NCBI GenBank assembly: GCA_003415625.1 | Contig: PYIU01000003.1 | Coordinates: 4,154,001-4,218,000 of the forward strand | Direction: 5' to 3' | Length of the DNA stretch: 64,000 bases | Source of the DNA: Aquanectria penicillioides | Taxonomy: Eukaryota > Ascomycota > Sordariomycetes > Hypocreales > Nectriaceae | In this document: in pieces, positions 1 through 10,600 of the stretch | Layout of the letters: each line of letters opens with the position of its first letter | Position numbering within the stretch: position 1 is the stretch's first letter | Translations under genes and position numbers: made by a program | Notes under the pieces: generated by a model | What the model saw: only the letters and a program-made list of their open reading frames with translations | Database searches by the model: none | Told to the model about the DNA's origin: nothing

Positions 1-2055
1 CAAGGAGATTGGAGAGGAGAGGGACCAATACGACCCAACGTCAGCAGTAGCAAGGGCCGCCGACATTGGATCGCCCGGGTCATTTGGCTGTTGAGTGGCT
101 GCCGTTGCGCCCTTTGCTGGAGACGTTTGCCGTGCGAGGTTGTTCGGTGGGCCAGATGGCCGTATCCGCAGCCTCCATTTGCACTCCATTACACAACATT
201 ACACAAGAGGGAAGCACTTTGTACACGCTGGAACATGTAATCTCATGCCAAACAACCCATTTTATTGCTATTGCACATGTAGGACCCTCATCTTCGCCAT
301 TGATCATCAGCCTTGCCAACGTCCGCGTCCCACCAAATTCCCGTCTCTCATCCACCCCCATGATACATTCTGCCCGCCACGCTACCGCTCATTGCCATGC
401 CCTGCCATTCCCTGCCATGCCCTGCCCTGGCGGCCTTGTAGGGCTTCCTTCCTGCTATGCGGCCAGAAGCGAGGCCGGCCAACTGAGCTCGGACATTATC
501 CCTTGCCCGACCAGCACCGATCTCCAGAAGCGGTCATGAAGAGGGTAATAAGGCCATAGGTAAGCAACAGACCACTTTTTTTTTTAATTCTTTGGGTTGC
601 CTTCCCTTCCTTCTGTTAGTGCCCTTCCCTTTCCCTTTCCCTTCCTTTCCCTAGTCTAAACCTGACCGGATTTCTCCTGTCGAGATGGGTCTGCTTATCC
701 CAGTTGCCCAGCCAGCCCCAAGTGTGCTGGCGCCCCGTGCCCCCAACCCAAGCTCGTGCTCGTGCTTATGTCTCAGTCTCACCTTGGAGGGGACTGGATT
801 GAATGCTGTTCTGGAAATGTCCATCTGATGACGACGCCTGCGGTTTCTTTTTCTTTCATGGGGTTTTAATTTTTTTTTTTTTGTCCGTTGGTTCGTCCGT
901 GTCTGTGCGTCATCTCAGGATCATCGGCCAAGCCCTTCTCTTGCGGCTTGGCGTCGTTCTGCTGTCGTGGTCATGCTGCATCTTGTGACTCTCGGCTATG
1001 GCCTCCTCGTCACCTGTGCCTGTTTTGTAGGTATTGTGCTGTGTATTGGATGTACGCTTTTTCCCTCTCTCCCCCTCTCCCCCCACCATCTGTCGCCGCA
1101 GGCTGTCAACCTCGCTGCATGGTTGGGTAAGAGGAGGTCTGATGCACACGTCAAGTTTCACATTGCAATGAGACAGCGGGATGATGCTGGCAAGCATGAC
1201 CCTCTGGCCGACGCGTTGGTCCCTCATTTAGTCACATTTCTTTTTCTCAGTAAATGAGGAGACAATGCCGAAGTCCCAAGCCTACCAAATCGTATTGTCC
1301 AAACTGCTAGGCCAGGGCTCGATTGTGACGTGACGCTGACGTTGGTTGAAGATTACTGCACACACAACCAAGGAGAATGCGGAATTGAACACGGCAAGCT
1401 ATTGAATGAAAAATAGTTATACAATACATTTTATCCGTACTCCGTAATGAGCGGGAAAATCAAACACTGAACAGGGGCCCTAAAAATCAATCCATGCCAT
1501 TGATCCACGCTTCCAGGCAATAATGGATTCCATTATAGGTTCCAGTCAATACCTACGTATGCCATCACCGGCTCTTTCACGCGTTGGCGCTATCACGCTG
1601 TCGCGAGTGGGACCCCCGCGTCTAATTGGGGCGGGCGCCCTTCCGCGGACCGCCCAACACGCTGTCGGATCGCGTCTATCAAACTCCCGACTTGGCTGTG
1701 TTGGTGTGTGTGTGTGTGTGTGCACGACAGGGACAGGGCGAAGCAACAGTTGCTCAACCGCCAAGGCTACAAGCAGATATGATGCTGACGGCTTGCAGAT
1801 TTTCCCTTGGCTTGTTGGTAAGCCCGAAATCGTTCATGTTTGCATTTGTACCTTGCTTGAGATCCTAAACCGGCTCTGACGCGATACCAGATCGCATCTC
1901 CATCGGGATTCTCAACGTCGCGAAGCTCACAGCCGCCGAGGCTCACTTACACTCGACCGTGAATCTTAACAATCAAGGCCTCAGTTCTACGGAATGCCCC
2001 CTCTCTCCAACTCTCACTCTCCCGCGCATTCTCTCACTTTCCACCATCACCCTCC
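1..2055. other. No gene recognised; promoter side of rad57
   Basis: Open frames here are short, overlap on both strands and show no family resemblance. The stretch holds pyrimidine runs, a GT microsatellite and, just before the rad57 start, a CT-rich leader (about 1990-2055) typical of fungal core promoters. One copy of the nonamer TACTCCGTA lies at 1438-1446. Confidence 0.6.
1704..1722. repeat. GT dinucleotide microsatellite
   Basis: About nine and a half uninterrupted GT units, in non-coding sequence. Confidence 0.9.
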
Positions 2056-3522
2056 ATGACCGATCTCCTCCAGATCCTCCCCTCCTTCCGCCTCCCTCCC
2101 TTTGCCGCCCTCCTCCCCGCCATAGAGCATCAAGGCCTCACCACCACCGACCTCCTCACCCTCCACCCGGCCGACATCGCCAAGCAGACCCGCCTCCCGC
2201 TCCTGGACCTGAAGCGTCTCATCGCCGCCGTCCAGGCCTCTCTGTCGGACGATCTCGGCCCGCCTCGGCAGCCGCTCCTCGGGCTCGAGGTGGAGCTGGA
2301 GGGGGACAAGAACGACCCCGGTGTCAGTCCCAAACCGGACCCTAATCCCCCTTCAACATCCGCCTCCCCATCCCCCTCCGCCCCCGAGCCCCCGCTCTTG
2401 GTTCCGGAGCCGGCCCCGGAGCCTCCCCGGCCCAGTCTCATCAGCACCCTTGACCATGGGCTTGACGAAGCCCTAGGCGGCGGCATCCCCGTCGGTGCCA
2501 TCTCCGAGTTCGCCGGCGAGAGCGGTGCCGGCAAGACCCAGGCCCTACTCGCCCTCTGCCTCGCCGTCCAGCTTCCACCTCCCCATGGCCTCGCCCGCCA
2601 GGCCCTCTACATCTCCACCGAGGCGCCTCTGTCGACCCGTCGCCTGGCCCAGATGCTCGACGCCAACCCGGTCCTCCAGGATGTCGATCCGGGGTTCCGG
2701 CCATCCCTCGACGCCATCCACAGCGCCGTCACGCCGGACCTGGAGACTCAGGACCATATCTTAGAGTATCAGGTCCCGGTGTTGCTCTCCCGTCACAACA
2801 TCGGCCTCATCATCCTCGACTCGGTTGCCGCCAACTACCGTGCCGAGTTTGAACGCCAGGGCTCTCGCGGCTCTAACATGGCCGCCCGGAGCGCTGAGCT
2901 GGTCCGGCTCGGCGCACTGCTCCGCGACCTAGCCCGCCGACATGACCTTGCCGTCGTAGTCGCCAACCAGGTCGCAGACCGGTTCGCCTCCTCAGGTCCC
3001 ATCTCCCGTGGCATGCCGCCCCCTAGGAGCAGCGGCGCGGTGCCAGAGAGCCCCCTAGCCTCGCGGAGCATGGCCCCTCCGCCGTCCACCAACTTCTCCA
3101 GCACGCCCTCCTCCTCCATCCCATTCGCTCTCCAGGATCCAGACGGGCCTCCTCCGCCGCCGGCCCTGTTGCTCGACCACCAGCAACGCTGGTTCACGGG
3201 CTGGGGCGACGATCCCCGCTCATCGGTCTCGCTGAAGACGCCCAGTCTGGGACTTGTGTGGACAACGCAGATCGCCTGCAGAATCGCCCTCTTCAAAAGA
3301 CCCGTGTACGGCCGCACTAGACAGGCTGCGCCATTGGGTGCTGACGACAATGTCGACTTGGCAGCGCCTACACTAAAGACTTGGCGCAGATGGATGAAGG
3401 TTGTGTTCGCACCACATACCGCTGCATCCGGGCAAGGACTAGAGCATGCCGTGGAGTACGAGGTCACCATGGGCGGGTTGAAAAGGGTGGTCAGGGACAA
3501 GGGGAGATCAACCAGAAGATAA
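2056..3522 (+). CDS. rad57: Rad57-type Rad51 paralog, DNA repair ATPase
   Basis: A 488-residue RecA/Rad51-superfamily protein in a single exon. Family knowledge: Rad57 pairs with Rad55 and helps Rad51 filaments form during homologous recombination in the nucleus. Seen: an N-terminal helical region (about 1-70), a Pro/Ser-rich linker (about 90-130), Walker A GESGAGKTQ near residue 155, and Walker B LIILDSVAANYR near residue 255, followed by the conserved AARSAELVRLGALLRDLARRHDL-type segment and VVANQVADRF. A second low-complexity Pro/Ser insert precedes the C-terminal block SLGLVWTTQIACRIALFKRP. The start ATG sits directly at the conserved MTDLLQ N-terminus. It converges on RPC2, with 271 bp between stop codons. 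XRCC3-like proteins share the motifs, but the fungal Rad57 arrangement fits best. Confidence 0.9.
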   Translation: MTDLLQILPSFRLPPFAALLPAIEHQGLTTTDLLTLHPADIAKQTRLPLLDLKRLIAAVQASLSDDLGPPRQPLLGLEVELEGDKNDPGVSPKPDPNPPSTSASPSPSAPEPPLLVPEPAPEPPRPSLISTLDHGLDEALGGGIPVGAISEFAGESGAGKTQALLALCLAVQLPPPHGLARQALYISTEAPLSTRRLAQMLDANPVLQDVDPGFRPSLDAIHSAVTPDLETQDHILEYQVPVLLSRHNIGLIILDSVAANYRAEFERQGSRGSNMAARSAELVRLGALLRDLARRHDLAVVVANQVADRFASSGPISRGMPPPRSSGAVPESPLASRSMAPPPSTNFSSTPSSSIPFALQDPDGPPPPPALLLDHQQRWFTGWGDDPRSSVSLKTPSLGLVWTTQIACRIALFKRPVYGRTRQAAPLGADDNVDLAAPTLKTWRRWMKVVFAPHTAASGQGLEHAVEYEVTMGGLKRVVRDKGRSTRR

Positions 3523-3793
3523 TACGAGGGGGACAAAAGAAAACAAAATCCTCAATATAGACGTTCACAGACATCGTCTTGGCCCGTCAACCCGTAGATG
3601 AGGAGGGGAAAGTGCTAGCTCTAGGCAATTGAATTGGGGCAATATATATCTCCATAACCCTTAATCAAATCCATTTTATTTCACAACGAACCCTGCCTTT
3701 GAACTTCGAATGCTACCTATTGTCTAAATGCTCTAAACGCCGCAGTCTCGGTCATCCGACATATACATTGCTTCTTCCCGACTTATCATGCCG

Positions 3794-6700
3794 TTACCTC
3801 GGGTGAGGGAATTCATCTTCCATCTGCAGCCTCACTCCTACATTCATGCTGATGAGTTCTTGTACAAGCAGTTTCGCTGCGTATGGCATCGTCATCTTTG
3901 TCACCTCCCTGGTGCTCTTGCACGTATGGCAGTAGCCCTTGTATCCAAACAGGCCACACTGCTGGCAAATGTCAATCTCGGTTCCATCGGAACTGATCAT
4001 TAGACGTTCCAGGAGGAGCTGTGAAGCGCCGTAGGCGATCAAACAATCACGTTCCATTTCACCCAGTCGCAGACCACCGTCTCGAGAACGACCTTCGGTG
4101 GGCTGTCGGGTTAGGATAGCTCGGGGTCCGCGGGATCGAGAATGCATCTTGTCTTGCACCATGTGCTTCAGGCGCTGGTAGTAGATAGGACCGTTGAAGA
4201 TGTAAGCTTCAAGCGGTTCGCCAGTGATACCCGATGTGAAGTAGTCCTTGCCTTGCCACGAGAATCCATGATCGATAAGCACTTGGCTCATTTCCGCAGC
4301 TGGGTGAGATCGGAAAGCATCACCAAATCCATAATCCGGGCGGCCATGGACAATAGACGCCTTACCAGTCAAACACTCAAGAAGCTTGCCGACTGTCATT
4401 CGGGAGGGGAAACCGTGAGGGTTCATAATAATATCAGGCGTCAAACCACTATCGGCAAAGGGCAAATCCTCTTGGTCCACAATGATACCGACAACACCCT
4501 TTTGGCCGTGACGAGACGAGAACTTGTCTCCCAACTCGGGACGGCGAGTTTGTCTAGTCTGGACCTTAATGACTGTGGTATCTTTCTCAGTCTGCGAGAT
4601 CATGACTTTGTCAATGTATGCAGGGTCTGGAATTCGGTACGACACTGAGGAGTCTCGGTATTCACTCGGGCCGCGATCCATTCCGATACCAGTAGTTGTA
4701 AGGTCAAGGGGAGTTTCCTTCTTGACCATTGCTTCGCCAGAGTGAATCTTGTATCCCACAATAGCAAGACCATCGTCATCAAGGGCTTCATGCTTGGGAA
4801 TACGGTGCTTGACGTTTCCTTCTCCTTCATTTTGGGGATCGCCAATCCGCTCTCTTCGTCCATTTGGATACTTCTGTAGCTCAGTCGTATATTTTCTAAA
4901 GACTTGGCATCGTCCAAATCCTCTATCGATAGAGGCTTTGTTCAGAACGAGGGCATCTTCAATATCGTATCCGGAGTATGACATGACAACAACGGTGGCA
5001 TTCTGGCCAGCAGGAAGCTTGTCATAACCAATAAGCTGGATGGTCTTGGAAATTACCATGGGGCGTTGAGGGTAAACGAGGGTATACAGCAGGGTATCGA
5101 TTCGGTTGAACTGGTTGTACGCGATCGCGCCAATGGCTTGTTTACCCATGGCACATTGGTAAGTGTTTCGGGGGATTGGTTGTGGTGAGGGAAAGGAATC
5201 AGTCCAGCGACTGCGCCGAGGAGTGTAAAGGGTTCAATTTCCAGATGAGTTGTACTCTGTGTGACTTGATGCTCATAGAGGGTAATGAGGGCATCATTCT
5301 CTTCGTTCACATCAAGATACTCAACAATTCCGTGATTGAGAAAGTCGTCAAAGGTCACTTTGCCCAGCTGAAGCAGACGCAAGTGCTCTGGTTTCAACTT
5401 CTGCTTGCCATTCTTGACAATGATGTATGGTCGGCAGATTCGTCCTTCATCCGTAGCGATATGGACAGCGTTGAAGTGGGTGTTGATGTTGATGCCGACA
5501 AAGGGCGAGATCCAGCCTCTCCTCCTCATAGTTCTGAACTTGTGGGCAAATCGCTTAGGATAGCGTGTCAAAGCAAACGGCGTACCATTGACATGGATGA
5601 TATAGCTTCCTTCACGATGCATCTCTGCGCCTGAGAAGTTCCGAATAGGCTCAACGCCGGCGTCCAGCGTGAATATCCACCTCTTAACAGGCTCTTCCTC
5701 CACATTGGTGGTAATGTGTGTCATAAGAGCCAAGTTCTTGACCAAACCACAGGCTTCTCCTTCGGGTGTGTCAGATGGGCACAACATACCCCACTGCGAT
5801 GGTTGAAGAGCTCGAGGGCCGGAAACCTTTCGGGTCTTTTCAAACTGACTGCTAATTCGAGTCATCATTCCGAGTGCGGCAATGTAACTGAGTCGACTAA
5901 GAACGTGCGTAACACCGGCCCGGTTCATGTTGAATCGCTTCACAGTCCAGTTTCCAGTCTGAATGGCTCGGTTGATTCCCATGCCGATGTTGTTTGCGTG
6001 GTTGCTAATCATATGGACAGCATCGAGGGGAACAGCACGGTTGTTCTTCTTCAGAAACTTATCAATAGACATCTTAACTTCGACCATGAAGCGCTTGAAC
6101 AAATCTTCAAAGAGAAGGGAGAGAAGTTGGCCGGCAAGCTCAAGTCGCTTGTTTCCAACGAAGTCTCGATCGTCAACCAACTTAGGGTTCTGAGCAGCCA
6201 TAAGCACCCTTCGAGTCATCATGGCAACATAGATGGCCTTGGGTAGAAATCGAGGCCTTCGATGGGGACGTGAGCAATGACAAGGTTGGCGAGTGCATCG
6301 AGACCTTCTTCGACGTGGTTCCGTCGCACTTGCGGGCCGAACTGGCCCTTTCGGGAACCCATTTTCACTCTAGCTCCGATATACTCCAGCGCTTGGTGCT
6401 GAGTGTGGATGCCAACCTTGGTTGCCTCATCAAAGTTGATCAAGAACTCGTCTTGGTATTTTCCATCCGATCCTGCGACCAACTGCATGATTTCGTAGTC
6501 CGAGAGTCCACCGAGAGCCTTGAGGATGATGACAATAGGGATACCCTCCACTAGAACATTGTGGGTCAGAAGGATCCTATCCTTCTTGAGTGTAACATAG
6601 GTCTTCGACTTTCGCTCGTGCGTCGAACTGGTGACTGAAGCTGAGATGACGTTGTTCTTTTCATCGGCCTCCACGATGACTCGGTTCTTGCTGAGCTGTT

Positions 6701-7434
6701 CCTGAATCAAAATTACCTTCTCTGTACCATTGATGATGAAGTAACCACCAGGGTCTAGAGGGCATTCATTCATCTCCTCCATCTGGGTGTTCGTTGCACG
6801 GCCGAGTCGACATTTAGAGCTGCGCAACATTACTGGCATCCGACCGAGGGGAACCCCCTTCCTCACGATCCTCTGCTTGTCTCGAATATATGCGATATCC
6901 ACTAGAATGGGTGCGGCGTATGTCATATCTCGGAGACGGCACTCCATGGGAGTAACTTCGGTGTGCGACTTGGCATCCTTCCAGTCTTGGCGTCGGGGAC
7001 GATCGACTCGAATATCGGTAAACCTACTCACGAGTTAACACGGGTCTAGGTGTTGTATGGCTGACTTGACGTACTCGAGCCAGAAATTGCTGTCTACATC
7101 GCTGCGGATAGTCCGGTTGGCGCGCACAATGTCCTTGATCTCCTGCTCGACAAAAAAGTTGTATGAGTCAATGTGCCTTGGCTCTGTCAGTACGGAACAG
7201 TCTTCGCGGGGTCTGCGCATGCGCCGGTACTGTTAGGACGTACTGCTTTACGAGGCCTGAGTATCATTAGCATTATAGTCGGTCGCGACGGGATTGTACA
7301 GTCTTACCCTTGACCTTCAGGAAGGCTGGGAGAAGCTGGAACTTGTCCTCCTTGGTGGAAATGGGATCAGTCAGCTTCTTGCCATTGTAGAATGGCTCCA
7401 TGAGGGCCTCGAAGCCATCATCTACCAAAGGCAT
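3794..7434 (-). CDS. RPC2: DNA-directed RNA polymerase III, second-largest subunit (four exons, two apparent frameshifts)
   Basis: Catalytic beta-like subunit of Pol III, which transcribes tRNA and 5S genes. Exons: 7434-7308, 7256-7244, 7176-7075, 7023-3794. Exon 2 is only 13 nt and encodes the conserved G-L-V-K-Q. Introns are 51, 67 and 51 nt; the second ends in an AAG acceptor. The protein follows yeast Rpc128/Ret1 throughout: [11 protein letters not shown] start, [86 protein letters not shown], and a C-terminal CxxC...CxxC zinc ribbon about 45 residues from the end. Two single bases are missing in exon 4 as written: near 6240-6242 (between FYP and KAIYVA) and in the five-G run at 5170-5174 (between NQSP and RNTYQ). 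With both restored the protein is 1157 residues, close to yeast's 1149. It is Pol III rather than RPB2 or RPA2, by the N-terminus and the zinc ribbon. Confidence 0.95.
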
Positions 7435-7614
7435 ATTGTATGTCACCGGGTAAGAGACATTTAAGGCGGGAGTGTCGGATGGTCGATACCAACAACTACT
7501 TTTTTTTATGGCAGCTCGCGATAGCTTCGCAAAAAGTTCTGCCCCGCGGTAGTAGGTGGAGCCGGCCTCATAGTCGCGCCGCGGTGGGGACGAGCGCTGT
7601 GAATTGATAAAATA

Positions 7615-7626
7615 TGACGTCACGTG
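7615..7626. promoter_or_regulatory. Overlapping CRE and E-box upstream of RPC2
   Basis: TGACGTCA (7615-7622) overlaps CACGTG (7621-7626), about 180 bp upstream of the RPC2 ATG. TGACGTCA is the classic CREB/ATF-type bZIP site and CACGTG the bHLH (Cbf1-type) site. Binding here is inference. Confidence 0.4.
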
Positions 7627-10600
7627 ATATGTTTTCGTCTCTAGGGTAGTTCATTCAAAATATGCTCTTGATCTGAAGTCATCTCATAAATCGACATCGA
7701 TAGACACTCAACGATTCGGCTGAGGAATGGTGTCAGTTAATAGAGAGTATACTTCGATATAATCGAGTTTTGGGGTTTTTTTAATAATAATCTATGGGTC
7801 ACTTCGTGAATGGGGGTTGTTTCCTGCTCAACCCATTTTCATGATTTACTATAGATTTCACTACCACTCATACTCGATCAAAAGATCTACATGTAGGAGC
7901 CCATCATAGTGCCAGTGCGGTACAAGACCAACCCTAAAAGAACAACTCACCCACAAGCACGCTACGTCAGAAATTCAATAGCGCATCTACCAACGTCAAG
8001 CTTTGGAGACCCGGAACGTGACCGATCCAAGAACCAATCGACGCATGTTATGGGTAGGGTACTTATCCCCAAGGCCTCGACCAACCTTGTTCACTATACT
8101 ATTTAGGATACATTCGCATAGCTACGTGCTGCAGGTTGAGCTGGCAAATGCCACACAGCATGTGTAGGGTGATGAATTTCAAAGTCTACCGGACCGAGCC
8201 GCGGAATACCCTCGTGTCTGTATCTCCCGACGAGACTTGGGTTTCATTGGATTGATTTAACGGAAACCCCCAGGTATCAGAAAAAGCATGTCACATTGCG
8301 GCCCGAATTTAGAGTTGTCAACCCTTTGCGCACATTGCATAAGGTTGACAACGGGTTTCGGATACGGTAGTCTCAAAGCCACCATCAACGTCGCAATAAC
8401 TTCGCACTTTTTTCTTCTTCAACTTGAGCCCGCACTGACAGTTCTAGACGTGCGCGGGGTACGCTCCGGCATCGCTGACGGAGGTGGCAAGATTAGCTAG
8501 GCACGACGGGGCCAACATTCACTTTGGCCCATGGGGAGCGGAACCAGGGTGTTAGTTGCGTGCTCACGCAGATGCCCAGCCCCCCCCGCATGTGCCGAAC
8601 GCGCGAAGGTCGTGGCCCAATGTCGGTACTCCGTAGTGAAATCTTATGATGGCGATTCCATTGCTTTTTCTATAGTTGAACCTCGATCGCAAGAGATCGC
8701 ATTCGTGGCGGCAACGGCCAAGAGACGGTCAACATACACCGACGGGATCATTCTGTGGCCCGTGGCCAGTCACAACCCGGGGCGGAACGTCCGTGGCAGA
8801 CTCACGTCACGGCGTTGCAGTTTTGGCGTCTGTCCTGCAGAGCGGCAACGAACCAACCCAACCTCTGGCTTGGCGACGGCGAGCTGCCTTTGCTAGCGTG
8901 ACTAGATCGGACCCTGACTCCTGAGAGTTAGAGGGACGGCAAGGCGGGCGAACCGGGCGGGCCACTTGTAGTGGCGTCGTGTAAAAGTCGGTGAAGGGGT
9001 TGAGGCCTTCGAAGGGAGGGGAAGGGAGCGGGCACCAGCCAGAGGGAAGAAGGAGAGGACGAGTGGAGGAATTTCAACGGCTTTGTTCGGCGGTTGGCAG
9101 AGTGAGCTCCATGTTTCGATGGCCCAGCCACTGGTCGTTGTCAGTGAGGCTTTTTGGTTAGGATTGTTTCAGGATGAGCAAGCAAGACTCGGCCTCAGTC
9201 GAGGTTAGCCCCCACTTGAAGGCTCTCATATAGGTTGGCGCGAGGCTCTGTTACAGGGGATGGGCATGGGCATCAGCTTCGGGGGCTGCAGTGCGATGTA
9301 GGTATGTGTGTAAAGTACATGGCCTTATGTAGGGAGAGTGATGATGTGCGTATTCGTACGTCCAGAAAGGGGTGCCCCGTGTCAGTAGTCCACCAAGCCT
9401 TCCAACCTCCTGGGCAATGGATGCATCCAGCCCAGCGCGGCGGCATGCACGACGGAACGGGTGGATCAAGGCCCCGACCATGCCGAGCCCGGTGAGCCCC
9501 CTCCCCCCCCTTCCAAAAAGGGCCAGGAGCTCCTAATCTGGGCGGGTTGATGGTCGAAACGATGACAAAGCCATAGATAGTCAAACAAACTATCTCTCGA
9601 CGTTGTGTCTGGAGGAGACAGGGAGGCCGGCGACGAGGCGCTGGCTCAGGGAACCAGGGAGCCAGACCAGGATGGCCCACCAGCTCCCTGGAAAGCGTTC
9701 TTGCGCGCGATACTGGCCTGCGCTAGGCATCATCGCTCGATTAGGGTCGGATCCAAAGACAAGCCCATAGATATTCTGTTACCGCCGACTCAACAAGTCA
9801 GTTGATGAGGCGGGTGAGTTTTGGGCTATGATGGAACGTCGCGTGGGAGGGAGGCCCGACATTCGGGAGCGGTGAACAGAAACGGGAATGGATCGTCAAC
9901 TGCCAACGAATCGCAGTGATCAATGGAGTGAGTCAACTGCCCCCTGAAGCTCAGAGGAGAGAGAACGACAGGAGCCTCGTGGCCTCGTGTTGCTGACTTC
10001 GGCACTTGATATGGGATACGGAATAATGGGATAATGGCCGATGATGTCAAACCGCCTGGTAGGGTGATATCTTTTTCGAACCCACCGCATCGACTGGGTA
10101 GATCGACTAGCATACAAGGAAAGATTAGTTTGGTCGCAGGCGAGGCGAACGAACTGGATATTCCTGGTCGACGGGATAGATTAGAATCTGGGGACTGGGC
10201 ACAGCGAGCCTTATTAGCTGCAGTCGGATTCGATTTTTGGGTGACGTGCAGCTGCGACGAGGAGCAGCAGACACACCGCCAATCAACGCACGAATGCAAT
10301 CGGGGGAGGCGCTCGGGGCAGGTCGTCTTTGATCTGGCCGGGGGATTGAATGGAGATCAATCATTACTCTGAACCCTAGCATTGGAGGATTGACGCGATG
10401 TGATCGGGGTCATGGTCTTGATCTTGCCCATGGGCATGTAATGTAGCCTGGCGAGCTACCGAACAAGGCCAGTGCTCCGTTCCCCATTGTGATGCATACT
10501 GGAGATTTGACGGTTGCTCCCCATGCACCTAAATACTGGCAGGCGATTTTCTCCCCTTCGCCGCCTTTGCAAAGGTTGTTTGTGTTCTGAAGGCAAGAAG

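Noticed and set aside
66..559. Overlapping frames at the left edge
   Set aside because: Two frames on the same strand and one opposite overlap over the same bases; none resembles a protein.
3794..7434. Reading the polymerase gene as RPB2 (Pol II)
   Set aside because: The [11 protein letters not shown] start, the short [14 protein letters not shown] segment and the C-terminal zinc ribbon follow Pol III Rpc128/Ret1, not Rpb2.
3794..7434. RPC2 as a pseudogene
   Set aside because: Only two single-base breaks next to G runs, every conserved motif intact, and the same error type in neighbouring genes. Assembly error is simpler.
8531..8896. A 121-codon frame on the plus strand
   Set aside because: Unordered composition, overlapping frames of equal length, no promoter or family match.
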